Shown here: piece by piece, positions 57,540-64,000 of the stretch | How positions within the stretch are numbered: the first letter of the stretch is position 1 | Layout of the letters: each line of letters begins with the position of its first letter | Assembly (NCBI RefSeq): GCF_035046485.1 | Contig: NC_085138.1 | Span: 430,453,265 to 430,517,264, forward strand | Direction of reading: 5' to 3' | DNA: 64,000 nt | Origin: Aedes albopictus | Taxonomy: Eukaryota > Arthropoda > Insecta > Diptera > Culicidae | Made by a program: the position numbers and the translations under genes | Notes under the pieces: model-generated | What the model saw: the letters and a program-made list of their open reading frames with translations, nothing else | Told to the model about the DNA's origin: nothing | Database searches by the model: none

Positions 57540-58130
57540 TTCCGTATCCTACTGGAGCAAGTTAACGAATTCCAAGAGTCCCTCTAGTTCGTATCCATCG
57601 AAAAAGCTTTCGATTGTCTGAACCGCGAAAATGTGTGGGGCGCTGTGAGACGCAAAGGAGTTCCGGATAGAATCGTCAATCTCATAGAAACGCAGTACGA
57701 GGCTTTTACCTGCAGAGTTCTGCATAACGCAGAAGTTCTGCAAGCTTTGCCGACCCCATCCGGATAGTCACTGGTATGAGGCAAGGATGTATAATCACCG
57801 ACGAACCGGCGTGACAGCTAGAACAAATAAATTCAAATTTGTTGTCCCCGACGCCATGATGAAAAATAGCCGAACAATACCGCCTCCTCTATAACGGTTC
57901 GCGTTGTTTTGATAGCTTGACTCCAAACCCCCGTGTATTCACATAGGAAAAGGTTCGCGCCTGAGCTGATTTGACAGAAGCGTTCGCTCGCTTTTCTGGT
58001 CGACCGTTAAATTTAGGGGGGACACTTTTGAAACACCACTGTCACGTCGGTTCGTCGGTGGTATAATATCACCGCTACTGTTTCTCATCGTAATCGACGA
58101 GTACGCTCATTTTGCGGCGCTAGTGTTCTT
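57540..58130 (+). pseudogene. LINE reverse transcriptase fragment, MITE-interrupted
   Basis: The frame reads an EKAFDCLNRENVWGAVRRKG segment (motif around the first catalytic Asp region of the polymerase), GVPDRIVNLIETQYEAF, then MRQGCI; it is interrupted at 57,796 and resumes at 58,068 with SPLLFLIVIDEYA. Removing the MITE and one duplication makes the RQGC and SPLLF parts of motif B contiguous and in frame. Two in-frame stops elsewhere show independent decay. It resembles the polymerase of insect endonuclease-reverse-transcriptase elements, and may belong to the same broad group as the C-terminal piece at 16,908-17,240. The YxDD region is not visible. Confidence 0.82.
57796..58060. mobile_element. 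265-bp MITE in the reverse transcriptase motif B
   Basis: The ends are CACCGACGAACCGGCGTGAC and GTCACGTCGGTTCGTCGGTG. GTATAAT is duplicated (57,789-57,795 and 58,061-58,067), 7 bp, or 8 bp if one mismatch is allowed. The interior has GCGTTCGCTCGC-like motifs and no coding potential. Confidence 0.88.
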
Positions 58131-58239
58131 AGAAGCCGCCTGTTTAGTTTAAGGGGTACCTGTTCTGCGCATAGTGAATTTCCGTAAAACATGGGATAAT
58201 GATGCGTAATCACTCTGAAAATTAACTCTTCTACAAATT

Positions 58240-58840
58240 CTGCTTTGTACAAATGTGCTTAGAGCGCCGTTACAGCTTTTGATACCAGATGAGCTGTCCG
58301 CCAAAGCGACGTCCTCCGTTGAGGACAGAGGGACACACGATTGCTTTCGAGCCCCCCCCCCCCCCCCCCAATCGACGAATTCGCGATCGAACTTCAGTAA
58401 TATCCACAGTGTGACTTCCTGTCGCCTTCGTCATCTGCTCAATTGGCAGCCACAACTCAATCCGTTGCGTCGAATCCGGCGCTGCAGTCCAGTCTCGGTT
58501 GGTGATTTTTCTTCCGATCGGTGAGACGACCACGTAGATGTCCGGCCGTGTGTTCACCGCGACTCTTCACCAAACTATGGAACGAGGCATTTTTAGTCTC
58601 CTTACGTTTGAGATACTCGAGGTCGATTGGGACCTTCGCTTCTATGAGTCCAGATCGTCGAATTAACTTTTCGATGTCGTTGGCCTGGTCGAGTGCGTAG
58701 TGTTCGTCGGTTTTCTTCACGCTTGCACAAAAGGTACAAGCTCCCGATTGCCGGTTTCTTCAAAATATTCTCTTCCTGTATCGCTACCCGCCAGACTTCC
58801 GATTTGGGACCTTCGACCGCTTCAGAGTAACTGTGCATTC
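58240..58840 (-). pseudogene. Ty1/copia-like pol fragment, decayed
   Basis: Read on the minus strand three frames in turn give a SYSEAVEGPKSEVWRVAIQEE segment (start of copia reverse transcriptase, with the W-x-x-A-x-x-EE pattern), then ALDQANDIEKLIRRSGLIEAK (the YIxxLLxRFGM-like part after the polymerase), then NTRPDI and DWTAA (the xNTRPDI...HWxAAKR region before RNase H). The catalytic YVDD core between the first two is missing, so there is an internal deletion as well as frameshifts. An 18-base poly-C run interrupts the distal part. LTRs were not found. The assignment rests on these three motif regions. Confidence 0.65.
58352..58369 (+). repeat. (C)18 homopolymer
   Basis: A run of 18 C lies inside the copia-like fragment. 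Its exact length may be unreliable in the assembly. Confidence 0.9.
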
Positions 58841-58979
58841 ACTTGATACTATCTCAGTTCAGAAGCATTCTATCAAAAAACAATGTATGGATGAATTGAA
58901 CCTTGTAGTTTTATCTGAAAGTTTGCCGAATAACATTAGGGTCGCACACGCATACCAAATTCGTGAACGAGCTGTGAAG

Positions 58980-59030
58980 GCAACTCTCCACGCGGTGAAT
59001 GTAAATTACATTCACGCCGTGGAGAGTTGC
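58980..59030. repeat. 51-bp near-perfect palindrome
   Basis: The 25-base left arm (GCAACTCTCCACGCGGTGAA, then TGTAA) and the right arm are reverse complements except for one CG/GC dinucleotide swap, with a single-base centre at 59,005. The DNA could extrude as a cruciform or be transcribed as a tight hairpin. No larger element boundary was seen around it. Confidence 0.9.
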
Positions 59031-60498
59031 GTTTGCTGCCTTCTGTTGACTTAATTATTGACACTACGCTACTACATTGTTCTACAAAGCTTCAGGTGAA
59101 ACAAAAATGAAAAAGCGCTCCATACATTAGTTTTTGCTACGATGTTTCTGAAGCAAGTTATTCGCAAGTGAATGTAAATGGTTGCAAATGAATGATCCCA
59201 TCCTTGCACTGGGGTGCGACGCCTTTCATTGGATGCGATGCAGTACCACATAGCTGAAACCCAAAAACTCGCCGTCCGTTCAAGCCATACCAGCTCCAGT
59301 CGCTGTATCGCATCGTCGTCCATTTCGGGACGTGCATCGATTTTGGCCTGAGGTTGTACTACGGGTTCGGCTGGAGGTGGAGTGCTACGTTATGCACCAG
59401 CTAGTGATCAATCGCGATCGGGTCCGGTGACCAAATCTAGGATGCACGTGGCATCGTACACGTACTGTAAATTGTCGTTGTGGTGACCCCTTGCTGCTAT
59501 CACGAATCTATCAGTTGCTTGATTTGGTAGAGGCCTTACCAAGGGCCTTAGTTTAAACACGCCCCAGCGATGGTGGCGTCTTTTTTAAGAATCCGTCAGT
59601 CGGGTAATCGTAGCTTCCTTGGACGAGGGTCGGAACGGATAGTAGGTTAAATGAGAGTGTGAGCGAAGAGTTTAATATCCATTTCAGGACCTGCCGATAA
59701 ACTACGTAGACTCTAAGTGGTAGGAGATCTGGTAAAGGTCTACGCTTCATACAAATGTCGTAAATAACAAAACAAAAATCTACAAGGAGAAAGGGGAATG
59801 CCAAAAATAAGTCAACGTAGTTTATGGACAGCGCCTCGCGACAATGCCCAGCCCATGCTCGTCGACACATTCCACGCTGCAGCAACCGCTGTAGCTACGC
59901 GCAGTTTGGCGGCTACTTATTTTATTTGCTACAGCGCAGCGGTCAACTGCAGGCTTCCCAAAACATCGCGACGGTGAGATTCTCCCCGAGTTCTTGCCCG
60001 TCGTTTGCCAGACGGGAAAATAACTTATCCGTCTCGAAAAGATGCTTCGCCGTCCGCCCTCGGCAAACACTACTTGATGCAAATCTGCTTGAAGAGCGAC
60101 ACTTTCGACGTCAGGCTGGTCTTGGGTGTTTCACAGGTATTTTGAACAGACCGTAACGCGTATTTATTTTGGAGATTTACGGAAAAATCAAATGAATGTA
60201 TGTCCAAAATATATACGGGTAATGGCCTGTCCAAATAGCCGGTAACATTCTTTTTATGATGATTTTATAACACCGTCCGTGATGCGCGAATCAGCCCGTG
60301 CTGATTGGCTTCGCCCGCGTTCCATATTGCATCGGGTTCGCCTTCGGGCCTCAACGTAGCGAAAGAGCTCCTCTCTGACTGACGAACAGCCTCTCAACCG
60401 TGAAGCGCCATTCTGAGTTCCTAATTGCTTTTGCAAAGAAAATTGTGTCCTTTCCATGAGCCTATAATAAAATAAATCTAGACGAACATTTGAAAAGG
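59031..60498. other. Unassigned DNA, possible retroelement debris
   Basis: Moderately GC-rich frames on the minus strand, such as 59,553-60,082, have an uneven, pseudogene-like character and could be upstream parts of the copia-like element, but I recognise no motif. A CGGTAACATTCTTTTTATGATG segment near 60,240 precedes a low-repeat block. Confidence 0.35.
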
Positions 60499-60601
60499 GC
60501 CCATCTGCATCCACCCACGCACATCAACACCCTTATCATAAAGAGTGTTCTTCAAGCTATCTGTTAAGGGTGTTGATGTGCGTGGGTGGATGCAGATGGG
60601 C
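60499..60601. repeat. Perfect 37-bp inverted repeat, 29-base loop
   Basis: GCCCATCTGCATCCACCCAC... (60,499-60,535) and its exact complement (60,565-60,601) flank a 29-base loop. An outer pair, GAACATTTGAAAAGGGCC (about 60,484) with GGCCCTTTTCAAATGTTC (about 60,645), extends the arms after a 41-base interruption on the right side only. It is either a very young MITE with an insertion in one arm or a selected hairpin. Confidence 0.9.
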
Positions 60602-60665
60602 TCTACAGAGACAGAAACATGTTTGTTTACAAAAAGCAGATAGGCCCTTTTCAAATGTTCATCTA

Positions 60666-61022
60666 CACGGAGAAAACAAAGTACCCAAATATGAGTTTAT
60701 TTCACCCAACTTCGGGGTAGAGTGCGGGAAACCATATTTGAGTTCGTGGAAGCGATGTTTAAGTGGGTTTTTTACCTCTGATGCCGTGCGACAAAATACC
60801 TACCGGCTAAGTTTTTTTCACCCAACTGCTAGTTCAAAATACTCAAAATTGAGTTCAATGCTGTTTACTCAATTTTGGCTTCCCGCACTGAACTGTCAAA
60901 GTTGGGTTGTTTCGCTCTTTGCTCTTTGACAACAACAAAGAGAGAGGATGAGAGAGGAGACAAAAAAGAACTCAAAAGTGAGTTTAAAAATACTCAAATT
61001 TACGTAATTGAGTTTCTCCGTG
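60666..61022. mobile_element. 357-bp MITE upstream of the TXNDC15 gene
   Basis: Ends CACGGAGAAA and TTTCTCCGTG with TA on both sides (60,664-60,665 and 61,023-61,024). Repeated ACTCAAAATTGAGTT-type short palindromes and CACCCAACT lie inside. It ends 233 bases before the start codon of the TXNDC15 gene, so it lies in or next to the promoter. Confidence 0.82.
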
Positions 61023-61255
61023 TAGAAATCACATATGAAAACAATGTTCAATACTTCACTGGGATGTCGAAGCGAGCAACGCCAATCGCCTCTTACCACT
61101 TTTTCAAACTTATGTCACCTTTATTTTTACATACCTTGGCAATGTCAGATGAAAGCTGGTACCTAAATGTCAAATAGAAAATCGTAATCAAAACAAATCG
61201 AAAATAATTGAGCGTTTTGCTGTGTGATAATAAATTTAATTCTCGCAATATTAGA
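61023..61255 (+). promoter_or_regulatory. Putative promoter and 5' UTR of the TXNDC15 gene
   Basis: These 233 bases between the MITE and the start codon must contain most of the promoter and 5' untranslated region unless a further upstream exon exists. No TATA box or clear initiator could be assigned. The sequence just before the ATG is A-rich, as is usual for insect start contexts. Confidence 0.4.
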
Positions 61256-62235
61256 ATGAAAATCCAGCACATTTTGCTAAGTATTTTTGTCGGTAAGTAT
61301 TTTGATCGTTTATTTATTATGTCCACATCGTTAATGATAATTCCATTTCAGCCATCCACTGCTGTAGTGCATTCCGCTTCAGTGGGCTTGAGTTTTATTC
61401 ACACTTCATCAATGGAGACTTCCTAGATTACAAACCCTTCGGTGGGGGCACCCCCAAAAGTGATGAACTTCAGCAGTCGATGCCGTCGGTGGGTCAGAGT
61501 CTTAACTCGTTCCTCGACTTTGTCACCTTCAAGGATAAACAGTATTGCTCGATCTACGAGGAACAAGCGCAGGAAACGGAAGATCCGAAGGGTGCAGATG
61601 GGAAGCGTCCGCTCAAGGTGAAGTGCATTCCAGCCAAGGGGAATGGCACTTTACAAATAATCACTTCACTCAAGGAAGTCATCAGCGTACTTGCTCCCCA
61701 TGGGAACTCCACCAAACGGACCACGGCCGGAAATTGCGTCGTCATGTTGTTCTACACCAAGACGTGCATTCATAGTGCGTTCATGGCTCCGCACTACAAC
61801 GCACTGGCACGACATTTTCCCGATCTGAAGGTGACGGCCATCGATGCGTTCAACTTCCACTCTCTTAACACGGAGTTCGGAATCGTCGGACTGCCTACCA
61901 TCATGTTCTTTCACCAGGGTCGCCCTCTGGTGAAGTTCAACGAGACGGAAATCAACCTGGAAACGTTGGTCAAATTCGTCACCAAACACAGCGGCGTCGA
62001 GCCAAGGCTAGTCAACCACAAGATGACGATCAACGTGCCGCATTACATCTCAGAGGACTTCAAGGGGCCGCTGTCGAACAAGGTCGAGAAGAAAACCGAC
62101 TACTGGCTGTACGTGGCGTGGATCTTCATAATCGTTTGCAGTTGCTACTACTTCTCCAAATCGGTGTACTACGTGCAGATGATTGAGACGATCAAACGGA
62201 ATTGGAGGGAATCCGGAGCGCATCATCGAAGTTAG
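61256..62235 (+). CDS. TXNDC15: TXNDC15-like thioredoxin-domain membrane protein
   Basis: Two exons, 61,256-61,292 and 61,352-62,235, joined across a 59-bp GTAAGT...TTTCAG intron, encode 306 residues. Exon 1 supplies the start and most of a signal peptide (MKIQHILLSIFV, then AIHCCSA), which is why this start is chosen over the internal ATG at 61,480. A thioredoxin-like domain spans about residues 115-230, with CIHS at 151-154 in place of CxxC and the cis-proline loop GLPT at 192-195. Sequons are N110-GT, N131-ST and N209-ET. One membrane segment lies at about 263-280, before a short basic tail, so it is a type I membrane protein with a lumenal domain. In vertebrates TXNDC15 is linked to ciliogenesis and Hedgehog signalling; the role in mosquitoes is unknown. 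CxxS suggests no full disulfide-reductase cycle. It is somewhat shorter than the human protein of about 360 residues. Confidence 0.9.
61293..61351 (+). other. Intron 1 of the TXNDC15 gene
   Basis: A 59-bp phase-1 intron with 5' GTAAGT and 3' TTTCAG after a pyrimidine-rich stretch, typical of short dipteran introns. Splicing joins G with CC to give Ala13 and brings the signal peptide into frame with the thioredoxin domain. Confidence 0.9.
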
Positions 62236-62344
62236 CCAGCGGCCGAAGAAACCTAAGAAAACTCATATAGTCAATGGGGTGTGTTTAAGCTAGTGCGTTA
62301 ACTTATTATGTATGCCGTTTTGTTGAGGTGTTGCTATTTTTCCT

Positions 62345-62350
62345 AATAAA
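62345..62350 (+). promoter_or_regulatory. Poly(A) signal AATAAA
   Basis: AATAAA lies 110 bases after the TXNDC15 stop codon, followed by GTGTTATCATGTGTACAG-like sequence. It is the likely 3' end signal of this gene. Confidence 0.75.
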
Positions 62351-62467
62351 CCATACCGTAGAAATTTGTGTTATCATGTGTACAGTGCTGAAAAGTTAAA
62401 ATTCAATGTTTTCTAGTTGATAGCGTAATATCACGTGAATTCAAAATAAATACCGACTACTTTCAAC

Positions 62468-62473
62468 AAAAAA
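62468..62473 (-). terminator. Pol III T6 terminator of tRNA-Arg
   Basis: Six T on the minus strand begin 6 bases after the 3' end of the tRNA-Arg gene, enough for RNA polymerase III termination. Confidence 0.8.
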
Positions 62474-62478
62474 TATCA

Positions 62479-62551
62479 CGATCCTGCCAGGAGTCGAACC
62501 TGGAATCTTCTGATCCGTAGTCAGACGCGTTATCCATTGCGCCACAGGACC
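62479..62551 (-). tRNA. tRNA-Arg (anticodon ACG)
   Basis: The 73-nt minus-strand gene folds as a full cloverleaf. The acceptor stem GGTCCTG pairs with CAGGATC (one G-T pair), with discriminator G. The A box TGGCGCAATGG and B box GGTTCGACTCC are present. The anticodon stem TCTGA/TCAGA encloses CTACGGA, giving ACG, read after deamination of A34 to inosine for CGU, CGC and CGA codons. The D-arm and anticodon arm closely match the usual eukaryotic tRNA-Arg(ACG). No CCA is encoded, as expected. A T6 terminator follows. There is no intron. It lies 236 bases beyond the TXNDC15 stop and points toward that gene. Confidence 0.95.
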
Positions 62552-62672
62552 CATGTGTTTGTGAGTTGGCTAATACGTAATCAATTTATAGACATGTTAC
62601 CCAGAATGCTTCCTGTTTGAAAGTTTTCCTATTAGAATTTATATATAGCTCCTAAGATCCCTCGATCACATA

Positions 62673-62744
62673 TCCCATATGGTCTAGTGGCTAGGATATC
62701 TGGCTTTCACCCAGAAGGCCCGGGTTCGATTCCCGGTATGGGAA
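62673..62744 (+). tRNA. tRNA-Glu (anticodon TTC)
   Basis: The 72-nt plus-strand gene has acceptor stem TCCCATA pairing with TATGGGA, discriminator A, A box TGGTCTAGTGG, B box GGTTCGATTCC and anticodon loop CTTTCAC, giving TTC. It lies 121 bases from the tRNA-Arg gene and in the opposite direction, so the two are divergent with separate internal promoters. It looks functional. The T-run terminator begins at 62,746. Confidence 0.95.
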
Positions 62745-62745
62745 A

Positions 62746-62751
62746 TTTTTT
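62746..62751 (+). terminator. Pol III T6 terminator of tRNA-Glu
   Basis: Six T start two bases after the discriminator base of tRNA-Glu. Confidence 0.85.
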
Positions 62752-63559
62752 GGGTGGTTGTGGTCGTGAAGGGTATCATAGGCTTTTGATATGAGTTATA
62801 AATATCAAAATTCTTGAATTCGCGATTTTCATTAGCGGTTTGAATTAAAATTCATTAACACATACTCAAATGCTTCCATACATCCATGGTAACGATGGTT
62901 GAAGATGATCTTTGAATTACGGAAGCCTATCAAGAAAAGCCTCATTGTTGCATTTCTTGAAAATGAGTTGATTTTGTTATGATACCATGGATCCCCATCG
63001 GTGTTTTTTTTTCTATCAATAAGAATTCGAATAGAGGCTGTTGTATTTCGTATTAGATTTTTTTCACTCGATTCGAATAAACGTTTGCTCCAACTTGCAT
63101 ACCACATTCCGTCCAACATTGATTGATAGATTGCAAGCCTAACTTTACAAAACACCCCAAGTAACCAAAAATGGCATTAAATCGGTTCTATAGTCGAATA
63201 TAGAACCTGGCTAACAGAGCTAATTGGTTCTATATCTTCTAAAAGAGCTGCTCAAAAGCCACTTTTGGCGCATTATTCGGCTGATATACGGTCAACTTCA
63301 AAATTCCGTTCCAGGTCTCTGGTAGTTGTCAAAAGTGAGACGAAGAAAAAAAGGAAATATTTTGTTAATCTCCTGTTCTTTTCACATTTTTTTGCTTCAC
63401 TGAAGTTACTTTTTTGCTGTATGACCCAGATTCCAGCTGTTGTCCTCCGGGTTCCTGATCGAAAGTCTATGTCTATTTGCGTTTTCCATCTGCTCCACCA
63501 CCGATGCGCCATGGAACAGTGTGATCAAACTAGTATTTAAACCATGGAAAATTATCTCG
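62752..63559. other. Intergenic DNA with small inverted repeat
   Basis: No gene recognised. GGTTCTATAGTCGAATATAGAACC near 63,185-63,208 is a small hairpin with a GGTTCTATA repeat again near 63,225, perhaps the end of a MITE. Frames at 62,832-63,155 and 63,265-63,540 show no motif. Confidence 0.4.
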
Positions 63560-63615
63560 ACGGTTCAAAATTATATGGAAGGGTGATGATTTAGTGATCA
63601 ATTTAGTGGCGACAA

Positions 63616-64000
63616 ATGCAGCAAGAGAACAGATGCAGGAGAAGCAACATGTATACAAATGAACGAAAAACGTTGCAGCTCCTCTTCCGCAACGTTTTCC
63701 CGCCGAAGCTGGAGTTTGTAGAACTAATAAACTATGAGAATCAAGTCTGGAATCACCACATTTGCTTGCAAGATCCATTAGCTTCCATTTTACGCGAATT
63801 TCGAGACATGGTGTCTGATTCGCAAATTGCAAACCCGGAATGTGGTCTACTCTCGAGCGGATAAAGGAAATGCAGTGGTCATCATGGACAAGCCAGATTA
63901 CGACTCCCGTGTTCTGAACATGATCGCTGATGGTCCATATGAAGAGTGCAAGTTCAAGAATGGAAAACTGAAAGACCCCCTCAATGCGATGATTGAAGAG
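63616..64000 (+). pseudogene. Penelope-like reverse transcriptase, partial
   Basis: From 63,782 to the window end one frame stays open and reads NVVYSRADKGNAVVIMDKP followed by DYDSRVLNMIADGPYEE and a KDPLNAMIEE segment. The ADKG-x-x-VVI-x-D-x-x-x-YD pattern with a following DGPYE and DP lies at the start of the reverse transcriptase of Penelope-like elements. The part before it (63,616-63,781) is open in another frame, with a stop between, so either a frameshift has occurred or the N-terminal part is decayed. The GIY-YIG domain, if present, would lie beyond the window. Such elements prime at exposed 3' ends and can have LTR-like ends. Intactness cannot be judged. Confidence 0.72.

Noticed and set aside
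59553..60082. Upstream gag or integrase part of the copia-like element
   Set aside because: Frames are present on the expected strand, but no zinc knuckle or integrase motif could be identified, so it is left unassigned.
1..64000. Endogenous viral elements, common in Aedes genomes
   Set aside because: No frame with recognisable viral protein motifs was seen. A translated search would be needed to exclude short decayed fragments.

Overview
The window is eukaryotic, AT-rich, very repeat-dense DNA that looks like an Aedes mosquito chromosome, most likely Ae. aegypti. The main reason is the Feilai-type tRNA-derived SINE, recognised by its tRNA-like head and its conserved tail, found intact once and in three partial or decayed copies. 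Nested MITEs with TA or 8-bp target duplications, non-LTR retrotransposons with RNase H domains, and 60-bp-class introns fit this too. Only three conventional genes can be supported, all in the last 3 kb: a two-exon TXNDC15-like thioredoxin-domain membrane protein (61,256-62,235), a tRNA-Arg(ACG) on the minus strand and a tRNA-Glu(TTC) on the plus strand. The other long open frames are mostly satellite artefacts or retrotransposon debris.

Layout. 0-3.4 kb holds foldback MITEs. 3.4-5.4 kb is a hAT-like MITE followed by a GC-rich, low-repeat island that may be a non-coding promoter or 5' exon. 6.2-11 kb is a nest. A Feilai SINE is split by a TA-target foldback. Next to it an old minus-strand LINE is interrupted by a 1.17-kb hAT-like element and by a younger plus-strand LINE, and that younger LINE carries a MITE inside its RNase H domain. 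12.1-14.4 kb is two adjoining foldbacks. 14.7-19.7 kb holds a decayed satellite, a foldback, a LINE fragment and an ancient SINE.

19.7-39.07 kb is the dominant feature: about 16.6 kb of a diverged satellite with a 12-bp unit built on GGAATTCC. It switches strand at least nine times and forms a nearly 10-kb palindrome (about 24.0-34.1 kb, axis near 29.03 kb), next to a direct copy of part of the arm. A 2.7-kb element containing 152-bp tandem repeats interrupts it. A small related fragment lies at 40.64-41.33 kb. A second, 24-bp-unit array (44.08-49.83 kb) has one major strand switch and lies wholly inside a 6.06-kb element with an 8-bp target duplication and CAAGGG/CCCTTG ends, so the satellite appears to have travelled as cargo of a hAT-like non-autonomous transposon.

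50-56.3 kb holds a large foldback whose arms are about 172-bp tandem repeats, itself hit by another hAT-like element, followed by SINE and MITE copies. 56.8-60.6 kb has a third minisatellite, a LINE reverse-transcriptase fragment with a MITE in its active domain, a decayed Ty1/copia fragment and two strikingly good short palindromes. The last 3 kb carries a MITE in the likely promoter region of the TXNDC15 gene, the gene, the two tRNAs and a Penelope-like reverse transcriptase that runs off the end. The genes do not form a pathway; what unites the window is serial transposition into older transposons and amplification of GGAATTCC-based satellites.
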